From positions 2,418,001 to 2,482,000 of the forward strand of contig NZ_CP049916.1 of the NCBI RefSeq assembly GCF_011578285.1: a DNA stretch of 64,000 nucleotides, in the 5' to 3' direction. The stretch is from Acinetobacter lanii. GTDB taxonomy: Bacteria; Pseudomonadota; Gammaproteobacteria; Pseudomonadales; Moraxellaceae. A program made the position numbers and the translations under genes. The notes beneath the pieces are model-generated. The model was not told the origin of the DNA, made no database searches, and was given only the letters and a program-made list of their open reading frames with translations. Below, one piece after another: positions 56,831 through 64,000 of the stretch; position 1 is the stretch's first letter; the number at the start of each line of letters is the position of its first letter.

Positions 56831-57577
56831 CTATCGCATAAATACGAATGTTGCCATCCTCCCTGCCTTAGGATTACGGCGATAAGAATAGTAGTGTTCC
56901 GCTTGGCGATAAGAGCATTGATCTCCACCCAAGACTTTTTCAATACCGTGTTGATTTAAAATGTAACGTGCAATCTCGTACAAATCGGCTTGGAATTTAC
57001 CCACATTTTTACTGTGTTCAAATGCAGACTCAAGTTTTGGATATTTCTCACAAAAAGCCTGTTTCACTTCAGCCCCCACTTCAAAACAGGGCTGACTAAT
57101 GGCAGCGCCGAGCCATGCCCATGTCGGTGCAGTTTGCATTTCAGCAAGGGTATTTTCAATGATACCACCGGCAAGTCCACGCCAACCTGCATGCAAATTC
57201 GCGACTTCGGTGCCACTTGCATTGCCTAGCACCACAGGCAAACAATCTGCGGTCATCATCATTAGGGCATGGGCTTTTTGTTGTGTGACTAAGCCATCAC
57301 CAATTAAGGCATCAAACGGCATTTCATCATTGATGGTATGACAAATAGTGCTGTGGGTTTGGGTCATCCAAGTGATTTTATTAACCCCAAATTCAGCAAA
57401 ATCATTCAATAAGCTCATACGATGCTGTTGAACGCGACGTGGATCATCTTGCACATGCAAAGCCAAATTAAAGCCTGCAAGCTCAGATATTTCTGATGCT
57501 AAGGCTTTAGGGTGCTCAATTTGAGTTTGCCCGACAAAAACACCTTCAGGTAATCCCTCAACCAAATGCATGTACAT
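56831..57577 (-). CDS. pgeF: Multicopper/zinc purine nucleosidase-like protein PgeF (YfiH)
   Basis: 248 residues of the DUF152/YfiH family, formerly 'laccase domain' or polyphenol oxidase. Members have been linked to peptidoglycan-editing and to purine nucleoside phosphorylase activity. The metal-binding triad can be seen in QTHSTICH, MTADCLPV and NLHAGWRG, with the conserved SYRRNPKAGRMATF near the end. The start is ATG 57577 after AAAGGAT, or ATG 57571. It lies 142 bp downstream of rluD, an order widely conserved in gammaproteobacteria together with bamD. Confidence 0.9.
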   Translation of the reverse strand: MYMHLVEGLPEGVFVGQTQIEHPKALASEISELAGFNLALHVQDDPRRVQQHRMSLLNDFAEFGVNKITWMTQTHSTICHTINDEMPFDALIGDGLVTQQKAHALMMMTADCLPVVLGNASGTEVANLHAGWRGLAGGIIENTLAEMQTAPTWAWLGAAISQPCFEVGAEVKQAFCEKYPKLESAFEHSKNVGKFQADLYEIARYILNQHGIEKVLGGDQCSYRQAEHYYSYRRNPKAGRMATFVFMR

Positions 57578-57635
57578 ATCCTTTATATAAGCAATGAATC
57601 ATCGAAATCTATATGATCTTGAAAACTGTATATGT

Positions 57636-57662
57636 CTAGCAAACCCAATGTGGATTTGCTAG
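57636..57662. repeat. Inverted repeat between rluD and pgeF
   Basis: CTAGCAAA and TTTGCTAG form perfect 8-bp arms around an 11-bp loop. There is no T run, so a terminator is doubtful; it may be an attenuating hairpin. Confidence 0.4.
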
Positions 57663-57719
57663 ATCTTTAAAATAACTCTCATCAAAGACTCTAGATCTTT
57701 TTAAGAGCCTCAACTGAAA

Positions 57720-58772
57720 TTAATACGCTTTATTTTCAGTACGTAAAACTTCAAGTAAATTTACAAAGTCTTCAGGCCACGGCGCTTCAAACATCATGTC
57801 TTCACCTGTTTTTGGGTGAACTAAACCGAGTTTAAAAGCATGCAATGCTTGACGTTTAAAACCACGTAGCGTACTCGCCAACAGTTCCGAAGCGCCTGAT
57901 GGCACTTTAACACGGCTGACATAGACTGGATCGCCGACCAATGGGAAGTTGATATAGCTAAAATGCACACGAATCTGATGGGTACGCCCGGTTTCCAATT
58001 GTGCTTGTACACGGGTGAAATGTTGGAAACGCTCTTTGACATTATAATGCGTTACCGCATCACGACCGCCCGGCAAAATCGCCATTTTAATACGGTCAAC
58101 AGGATGACGTTTGATCGGCTCATCAATGGTACCACCGGCAATAATACGACCGTAACAGATCAAATCATAAATTCGGTAAACCGATTTCTTCGCCAACTGC
58201 TTGCTTAACGAAAATTGTGCCTCGAGATTCTTCGCCACCACCAATAGACCACTGGTGTCTTTATCAATACGGTGGACTAAACCTGCACGTGCAAGCTCTG
58301 CAGATTTTGGATAATGGTATAACAGTGCATTGACCAAAGTGCCTGATGGATTACCAGCACCCGGATGGACAACCATCCCGACAGGTTTATTGATCACCAT
58401 AATATCGTCATCTTCATAGACAATATTTAAAGGAATATCTTCAGGTTGCGCAGTGGTTTGTGCTTCAAGCTCAACATCTAAAGTCAGGTTTTCATTGCCT
58501 TCACATTTGTACTTGGGTTTAACCACGTTACCATTTACCAACAGATGACCATCCTTCATCCATTGTTTCAGTCTTTCGCGTGAAAAATCGCTCCAAACGA
58601 TCGCTGCAACTTGGTCGATCCGTTGACCTAAATAGCTCTCATCCAATTGAAATTGCAACGATAAACGTGTTGCAGTTGCGGCAGAATTGTGATTATCTGC
58701 ATCCTCAGAATCTTCAAGTAAAATGAAGTCATTTTCTGGGACATTAGAATTAGAAGATTGTGCTGAAGTCAT
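57720..58772 (-). CDS. rluD: 23S rRNA pseudouridine synthase D
   Basis: Makes pseudouridines in helix 69 of 23S rRNA (positions 1911/1915/1917 in E. coli). It has an acidic N-terminal extension of about 35 residues, an S4 RNA-binding domain (about 47-105), then the catalytic domain with HRIDKDTSG, whose first Asp, D170, is the nucleophile. LETGRTHQIRVHF is also conserved. 350 residues, slightly longer than E. coli because of the N-terminal extension. It is divergent from bamD with a 71-bp shared upstream region. Confidence 0.95.
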   Translation of the reverse strand: MTSAQSSNSNVPENDFILLEDSEDADNHNSAATATRLSLQFQLDESYLGQRIDQVAAIVWSDFSRERLKQWMKDGHLLVNGNVVKPKYKCEGNENLTLDVELEAQTTAQPEDIPLNIVYEDDDIMVINKPVGMVVHPGAGNPSGTLVNALLYHYPKSAELARAGLVHRIDKDTSGLLVVAKNLEAQFSLSKQLAKKSVYRIYDLICYGRIIAGGTIDEPIKRHPVDRIKMAILPGGRDAVTHYNVKERFQHFTRVQAQLETGRTHQIRVHFSYINFPLVGDPVYVSRVKVPSGASELLASTLRGFKRQALHAFKLGLVHPKTGEDMMFEAPWPEDFVNLLEVLRTENKAY

Positions 58773-58843
58773 TTGCTCATTCGGACAAAAGTGGTTTAAT
58801 AGTGCAATTGTAGCCTATTGCCCGTATAAACAGAGGAATTTTT

Positions 58844-60007
58844 ATGTCGCTACCACGTTATAAAGTTACAATGCTTGCTTTATCGTTAGGTTTATCAGCT
58901 ACATTAGTTGGTTGCAGTACACTTACAAAGAAAAAAGAAGTCGTTGATGCTGGACCTCAGTCAACAGAACAAGTGTATTATGACAAAGCACAAAAATCAT
59001 TAGAACGTGGACAATACAGCGACGCGGCACAATCATTAGAAGCTTTGGATACCTATTTCCCGACAGGTCAATATTCGCAAAAAGCGCAACTTGATTTGTT
59101 GTATACCAAATTCAAGCAAAAAGATTATGAAGGCACCATTGCCCTTGCTGAGCGTTTTATTCGTTTAAATCCACAGCATCCGAATGCAGATTACGCTTAT
59201 TATGTACGCGGTGTGGCGAATATGGAGCAAAACTACGATGGTTTGCTGCGTTATACCTCATTGCAACAGTCGCACCGTGATGTCAGCTATTTAAAAGTCG
59301 CTTACCAAAATTTTGTCGATTTCATTCGTCGTTATCCAAGCAGTGAATATGCAGTTGACGCAGCGCAACGGATGAAATTTATTGGTCAAGAATTGGCTGA
59401 AAGCGAAATGAATGCAGCACGTTTTAACATTAAACGTAAAGCTTACTTGGCCGCAGTTGAGCGTTCACAGTGGGTGGTTGAGCATTTTCCAGAAACCCCA
59501 CAAATCCCTGAAGCTTTAGCGACGATGGCCTATGGCTATAGTAAGTTGGGTGATAAAGCGACTTCTCAACAATATGTTGATTTGCTCAAGCTGAATTATC
59601 CAAACATGGTTAGATCAAATGGTGAAGTAAACTTACGTGCTGCACGTCGTGATGGCAACTGGATCAACAAAGCCACGTTGGGTATTTTGGGTCGTGAAGC
59701 CAAAGCGCAAGATGTTAATTCGGACAATGTAGTGAGTACAGAATCTGAATCACCAAGCTTGATCAACCGTTTAAGCTTCGGCTTATTAGGCAATCATGAT
59801 GAAGCTTCTGCTGAACAGCATGTGCCTGCCAATGAAAGCTTATACGATGCGCAGCGCACTAAAGCTTTAGAAGCAAACACTGAAAAAGCCAATGAGCAAG
59901 TTGAACAGCCAAAACGCAGTTTAACCAACCGTCTCAGCTTCGGATTATTTGGTAAAGATGGGACTGAGCAAACTACTGAATCCTCAAGCGAAACTCAAAC
60001 GCCATAA
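58844..60007 (+). CDS. bamD: Outer-membrane assembly lipoprotein BamD with extended C-terminus
   Basis: Essential lipoprotein of the BAM complex, which inserts beta-barrel proteins into the outer membrane. Signal peptide with lipobox LVGC (Cys 24), then five TPR-like repeats (about 40-250) including GQYSDAAQSLEALDTYFP and RRYPSSEYAVDAAQRM, typical of BamD/ComL. The family usually ends near residue 245; this protein has 387. The extra 125 residues are hydrophilic and hold a motif repeated three times, INKATLGILG (274), INRLSFGLLG (307) and TNRLSFGLFG (361). AGAGGA precedes the ATG. Confidence 0.93.
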   Translation: MSLPRYKVTMLALSLGLSATLVGCSTLTKKKEVVDAGPQSTEQVYYDKAQKSLERGQYSDAAQSLEALDTYFPTGQYSQKAQLDLLYTKFKQKDYEGTIALAERFIRLNPQHPNADYAYYVRGVANMEQNYDGLLRYTSLQQSHRDVSYLKVAYQNFVDFIRRYPSSEYAVDAAQRMKFIGQELAESEMNAARFNIKRKAYLAAVERSQWVVEHFPETPQIPEALATMAYGYSKLGDKATSQQYVDLLKLNYPNMVRSNGEVNLRAARRDGNWINKATLGILGREAKAQDVNSDNVVSTESESPSLINRLSFGLLGNHDEASAEQHVPANESLYDAQRTKALEANTEKANEQVEQPKRSLTNRLSFGLFGKDGTEQTTESSSETQTP

Positions 60008-60016
60008 TTTTAGAAA

Positions 60017-60044
60017 ATTGAAACGGAACTCGTTCCGTTTCAAT
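60017..60044 (+). terminator. Hairpin downstream of bamD
   Basis: Perfect 13-bp stem ATTGAAACGGAAC / GTTCCGTTTCAAT with a 2-base loop, starting 10 bp past the bamD stop. It lacks a proper T tract, so it may be a weak terminator or a 3'-stabilising stem. Confidence 0.6.
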
Positions 60045-60171
60045 CATCTAACCAATAACAAGCGGATAAATCATACAAATAAAGCGCATTGATATATATT
60101 ATTGGCATATTATGTTTTAAAGCTTTAAAATCACCGCCCCCTTAGTGACTCAATTTTTTTGACTTTTTCAT

Positions 60172-62112
60172 ATGGCTATACCTCAGCACACCATTGATCA
60201 AATTTTGGATCGCACTGATATTGTCGATCTAATCGGTCAACGTGTGAAATTGAAAAAGTCGGGTCGTACTTATTCAGGTTGTTGTCCCTTTCATCAAGAA
60301 AAGTCACCCTCTTTTCACGTCTACCGTGACAAACAGTATTACCACTGCTTTGGTTGCCAAGCCAACGGTAACGCGATTCGTTTTCTCATGGACATCGATA
60401 GTCGTAATTTTATCGACGTGATGAAAGACCTTGCCAATCAAACTGGCATTGAACTTCCTAAAGACAATATTGATTCTAAAAAGCTTTCCTATAAACGTGA
60501 GGCAGTCAAAGCAAAGGCTGTTGCCCCGTCCCATAACAAAAAACAAGCCAATTCATCTTCATCCACTGCACCAAAACCCGATACCAATACACAAGTCATT
60601 GATCCAGCACCGGCATTTGATGTCGATCCCTTTGAAGCATTTCAAAACTTCCCAGAGTTTGATGATAGCGCTTTTGGATTTGACCCTGAGTTTAATCCCG
60701 GCATACAAGCGCCGATCGAACAAGACGGTAACTTGTATGATTTACTTGAAAATGTAGCGCAGTACTACGAGAAGCAACTGCCCCATAGTCATGTGGCTCA
60801 ACATTATTTTCGGCACCGTGGTCTAGGTGCGGAAACCATTAAATACTGGCGTTTGGGCTATGCCCCCGAAGACTGGCAACATTTAGAAAAAGCCTTTCCA
60901 CAAGATATCGAAGGTTTAAAACTGCTGGGTTTAATCCGCACCAGTGATAGCGGTCGTGACTTTGATTTACTGCGTGAACGAGTCATTTTCCCGATTCGAG
61001 ATGCCAAAGGTCGTGTGGTTGGCTTTGGTGGTCGTGCGCTCAATGATGAAATTAAACCCAAATACATCAACTCGCCTGACTCTGAAGTGTTTCACAAAAA
61101 CCAGCTCCTGTATGGCTTATATGAAGGTCGTAAACTCAAAGCCCAAAACTGGTTAATGGTGGAAGGCTATATGGACGTGATTGCCTTGCAACAGGCAGGC
61201 ATTCCGGGTGCAGTAGCAACCTTAGGGACAGCCAGTAATGCCGACCACCTCAGTACCTTATTTAAACAGAATAATCAAATTACCATTGCCTTTGATGGGG
61301 ATGCTGCTGGTCAAAAAGCTGCACGTCGTACTTTAGATATTGCGTTACCGTTACTGAATGATGGTCGTGAGCTAAAGTTTTTTATCATGCCGAAAGAGCA
61401 TGATCCTGATTCTCTGGTACGTAAAGAAGGTTTAGAAACCTTTAACCGTTTGTGGCAACAAGCACCACTGTTATCTGATTTTATTTTTGCCTTGCTTAGT
61501 CAACAGTATGAAGTGACCACACCTGAAGGCAAAAGTCAGGTGATGGCTGAACTGAATCAATTGACCGATTTATTGCCTAAACATGGCTCTTATCGTTATC
61601 TGATTCGTCAGTTTTTTAAAGAAAAACTCGGCTTCAATAAAAAATGGCAACCGCAGGTCAATTTAGATGCCTCGTTGTCTTTTAATATTCGAACCAAAGA
61701 CGAAGATTTTGCTGTGGCGATGCTGATGCATCACCCTTATCTGTATATTCATTTTGAAGTGTTGCGTGCACTGATGCCTGCGGATGAGCTTTTGGCACAA
61801 ATTTTAGCCAAGTTCGATAGCATTTATGATGATCTTCCAGATGATCAAGAACTGGCAACTTATTATGTTTTAGGAGCTTGTAGCGCTTATCATTTAGAGT
61901 TATCGGAAATCATGCAACGCACAAACATTCAGGTGTTGACCCAAGCCCCTGAAATGGCAGATAAACTTGCTTCAGAATGTTCACTCTCATTACAAGAAAA
62001 ATTCTTAAGACAAAAACTTAAAAAGCCAAGTTCACTCAGTGAATCACGTTACTTAAGACAGCAGTTAAATGAACTGACCAAAAAAATTGGCTTAAAGCTG
62101 ATTAATGAATAA
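60172..62112 (+). CDS. dnaG: DNA primase
   Basis: Synthesises RNA primers at the replication fork with DnaB helicase. The zinc-binding domain has ligands C38, H41, C59 and C62 in CCPFHQEKSPSF and YYHCFGC. The polymerase domain contains the Toprim motifs VEGYMDV and FDGDAAGQKAARR. A C-terminal helicase-interaction domain follows. At 646 residues it exceeds E. coli (581), mostly through a linker of about 75 extra residues (roughly 105-185). No Shine-Dalgarno is evident before the ATG. It is not in the classic rpsU-dnaG-rpoD order. Confidence 0.96.
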   Translation: MAIPQHTIDQILDRTDIVDLIGQRVKLKKSGRTYSGCCPFHQEKSPSFHVYRDKQYYHCFGCQANGNAIRFLMDIDSRNFIDVMKDLANQTGIELPKDNIDSKKLSYKREAVKAKAVAPSHNKKQANSSSSTAPKPDTNTQVIDPAPAFDVDPFEAFQNFPEFDDSAFGFDPEFNPGIQAPIEQDGNLYDLLENVAQYYEKQLPHSHVAQHYFRHRGLGAETIKYWRLGYAPEDWQHLEKAFPQDIEGLKLLGLIRTSDSGRDFDLLRERVIFPIRDAKGRVVGFGGRALNDEIKPKYINSPDSEVFHKNQLLYGLYEGRKLKAQNWLMVEGYMDVIALQQAGIPGAVATLGTASNADHLSTLFKQNNQITIAFDGDAAGQKAARRTLDIALPLLNDGRELKFFIMPKEHDPDSLVRKEGLETFNRLWQQAPLLSDFIFALLSQQYEVTTPEGKSQVMAELNQLTDLLPKHGSYRYLIRQFFKEKLGFNKKWQPQVNLDASLSFNIRTKDEDFAVAMLMHHPYLYIHFEVLRALMPADELLAQILAKFDSIYDDLPDDQELATYYVLGACSAYHLELSEIMQRTNIQVLTQAPEMADKLASECSLSLQEKFLRQKLKKPSSLSESRYLRQQLNELTKKIGLKLINE

Positions 62113-62165
62113 GACCGACTATCTACTGAGTCCTTTAATTTTTTAAACAATATTATTTTTAGAAT

Positions 62166-62199
62166 AAAACGATAAAACACCTATCCGTTTTATCGTTTT
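62166..62199. terminator. Bidirectional terminator overlapping the hemA stop codon
   Basis: AAAACGATAAAAC / GTTTTATCGTTTT, 13-bp stem with an 8-base loop, between convergent dnaG and hemA. The hemA TAA (62192-62190) lies within one arm. Confidence 0.75.
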
Positions 62200-63473
62200 G
62201 GTTTACGTTCTTTTTGGAAAATATCTTTCAAACTTTCCTTAATCCCTGCAAAGATTTCAGGATCATCAGATTTAGCGACTTCTCGTAACAACAATGAAGT
62301 TGGGTGCAATAACTTTTGAGTTAAACGATGGGCAAATTCTTGCATCACCACCGTGCTGTCTTCACCCGCTTGAATGCGCTCTAAAGCCAAGCTCAACTCA
62401 TGTTCTTTGGTTTGTTCGCCATGTTCACGGAACTGATGAATGGTTTCCCCGGCCTGGCTGACTTTCTGCTGCATGATCAACTGGGTGACCAATTGATTGA
62501 CCATGACTTCCGCTTCAACGGCGGCCTGACGACGCTGCGCTAAGTTGTCATCAATCACGGTTTGCAAATCATCGACACCATATAAATACACGCCATCGAG
62601 GTTTTTAACTTTCGGTTCAATATCGCGTGGTACGGCTAAATCGACCAACAACATCGGTTGATAACGACGTTTTTTCAATGCAGCTTTGACATCTGCATAG
62701 GCAATCACTTGATGCAAACTGCCTGTACAACTGGAAATCACATCAGCACGATGCAGGTTTTCAGCCAATTGATCAAAAGGTACGATTTCAACGTCTACGC
62801 GATGTTGAATTTCTTTTGCCAAGTTTTCCGCACGTTCACGACCACGGTTACAAATCAGGACTTTCGCCACACCCATTTCGGCCAAATGCTTTGCGACAAG
62901 GCTGTTCATTTCGCCGGCAGCGACGACCATAACGGTGAGTTTTTCAGCTTTCGTAAATACTTGCAGTGCCAATTGCGCCACTGCATAGCCCATAGAAACC
63001 GCATGATTACCTACCGCGGTTTCTGAACGCACACGTTTGGCTGCATAAAATGCATATTCAAAAATATGATTGAGATTTTGCGACACGATGTCAGATTCTT
63101 TGGCTAAATTTAGCGCAGTTTTAACCTGCCCCATAATTTGAGGCTCACCCAACATCAGTGAATCTAAGCCACTGGCCACACGCATTAAATGAGTGACTGC
63201 ATCGGCATTTTCATACTGATAGACGTGTTTATTGAGTTGATTTACATCAACACCATTTTTTTGTGCAAGCCAATCCAATACCATATCGGCATTTTCAGCC
63301 ATGGCATAGACTTCAGTGCGATTACAGGTCGACACCACCACCATATCGTTTAGATCGGGGTGACGACTTTGCTCAAGCAAGACCTCTTTTAATTTTTCAG
63401 GATTAAAAGCCACTTGCTCGCGTAATTCGACTGAGGCTGTTTGATGGTTGACACCCAATGCAAAGAAAGACAT
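62190..63473 (-). CDS. hemA: Glutamyl-tRNA reductase
   Basis: First committed step of tetrapyrrole synthesis by the C5 pathway: reduces glutamyl-tRNA to glutamate-1-semialdehyde with NADPH. The catalytic Cys is C50 in [39 protein letters not shown], the NADPH region around [15 protein letters not shown] and the C-terminal dimerisation helices are present. 427 residues. It is divergent from the TPR protein gene with a spacer of about 105 bp, and its stop codon is embedded in a hairpin. Confidence 0.96.
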   Translation of the reverse strand: MSFFALGVNHQTASVELREQVAFNPEKLKEVLLEQSRHPDLNDMVVVSTCNRTEVYAMAENADMVLDWLAQKNGVDVNQLNKHVYQYENADAVTHLMRVASGLDSLMLGEPQIMGQVKTALNLAKESDIVSQNLNHIFEYAFYAAKRVRSETAVGNHAVSMGYAVAQLALQVFTKAEKLTVMVVAAGEMNSLVAKHLAEMGVAKVLICNRGRERAENLAKEIQHRVDVEIVPFDQLAENLHRADVISSCTGSLHQVIAYADVKAALKKRRYQPMLLVDLAVPRDIEPKVKNLDGVYLYGVDDLQTVIDDNLAQRRQAAVEAEVMVNQLVTQLIMQQKVSQAGETIHQFREHGEQTKEHELSLALERIQAGEDSTVVMQEFAHRLTQKLLHPTSLLLREVAKSDDPEIFAGIKESLKDIFQKERKPKR

Positions 63474-63578
63474 ATCAGATCATCAATTCGCTAAATTTAT
63501 GCTATTGTGCAATAACGGTGTCATAAAAAGCATTACTTGGATAAAAATTTGCGTCAAATAAATAGCCGAAACAACGGC

Positions 63579-64000
63579 ATGACAATAAAGCAGTATTCTA
63601 CCACATTCTTACTTGTTGGTAGCATGGCTTACAGTCCTCATCTTAGAGCATCTGAAGAAATTAATCATGCAAATTTAAATCGGAATGCTATTCAACAGAC
63701 CATGATCGCAGAGTTTGCGCTCGCGGCGAACGATGTCGCCACGGCTTTACATAATTATACCGTGCTCGCCATTCGCAGTAACTCGACTCAAGTTAAACAA
63801 CGTGCACTTGATATAGCATTGGAACAAAACGACTTACAATCGGCTTTAAACATTGCGACCCATTGGGTGGTTCAAGAACCTGAAGATGTCCCGGCTAAGT
63901 TCTATTTGGCGCATATTGCACTCAAATCGCATGAATATGAATTGGCGGCTGATGTTCTCGACACGATTCTTAATCTAGACCCTGATTCAAATTTAGAACT
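63579..64000 (+). CDS. Tetratricopeptide-repeat protein, 5' part
   Basis: Open from ATG 63579 to the window edge (140 codons visible). The N-terminus MTIKQYSTTFLLVGSMAYS looks like a signal peptide. Then come helical pairs of TPR type: AEFALAANDVATALHNYTVLA, ALEQNDLQSALNIATHWV and AHIALKSHEYELAADVLDTIL. It is divergent from hemA. In related genomes a TPR protein sits between hemA and lolB/ispE, which fits, but those genes lie outside the window. Confidence 0.8.
   Translation, partial: MTIKQYSTTFLLVGSMAYSPHLRASEEINHANLNRNAIQQTMIAEFALAANDVATALHNYTVLAIRSNSTQVKQRALDIALEQNDLQSALNIATHWVVQEPEDVPAKFYLAHIALKSHEYELAADVLDTILNLDPDSNLE

Overview
The window looks like chromosomal DNA of an Acinetobacter species. 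The evidence is the gene order (a giant bap gene beside sucD-sucC-lpd-sucB-sucA-sdhBADC with gltA divergent), the AT-rich intergenic DNA and the protein sequences. The species cannot be named from sequence alone.

Layout. (1) Positions 1-22739, minus strand: a biofilm-associated giant surface protein (Bap). It has a BapA-like N-terminal domain, four 81-residue repeats and then roughly 83 tandem 85-residue Ig-like repeats running off the left edge. The frame is broken at about 8351, 4719 and 3407, and blocks of 2.4-2.8 kb recur inside the gene. (2) 23.1-37.4 kb: the TCA-cycle cluster. On the minus strand sdhC-sdhD-sdhA-sdhB, then sucA-sucB-lpd, then sucC-sucD, with gltA on the plus strand. Terminators after sdhB, lpd and sucD suggest three transcription units. 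(3) 37.5-41.4 kb: a minus-strand cluster of a ferritin-like 'metal-dependent hydrolase', a short-chain dehydrogenase and a Baeyer-Villiger-type flavin monooxygenase with a 150-residue low-complexity N-terminal extension. (4) 42-46.3 kb: a small membrane protein, a RavA/ViaA-type MoxR ATPase plus VWA pair, and a divergent membrane-anchored zincin-like protein. (5) 46.7-49.4 kb: glutamine-dependent NAD synthetase overlapping a hypothetical protein. (6) 49.5-51.3 kb: an RNA-rich region with a tiny lipoprotein gene, two identical tRNA-Met genes each with its own terminator, and RNase P RNA. (7) 51.3-64 kb: ferredoxin, coaD, smpB, two paralogous secreted proteins, a flavodoxin-family protein, pgeF, rluD, bamD, dnaG, hemA and the start of a TPR protein.

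Working together: SucABCD, Lpd, SdhABCD and GltA supply citrate synthase, the 2-oxoglutarate dehydrogenase complex, succinyl-CoA synthetase and succinate dehydrogenase (respiratory complex II). Most of the rest is housekeeping: tRNA and rRNA maturation, trans-translation, primase, outer-membrane assembly, and CoA, NAD and tetrapyrrole synthesis. The accessory content is Bap, the oxidoreductase cluster and the two secreted paralogs. No CRISPR array, insertion sequence or prophage was seen. The most unusual structure is the repeat architecture of bap, including its interruptions and super-repeats.
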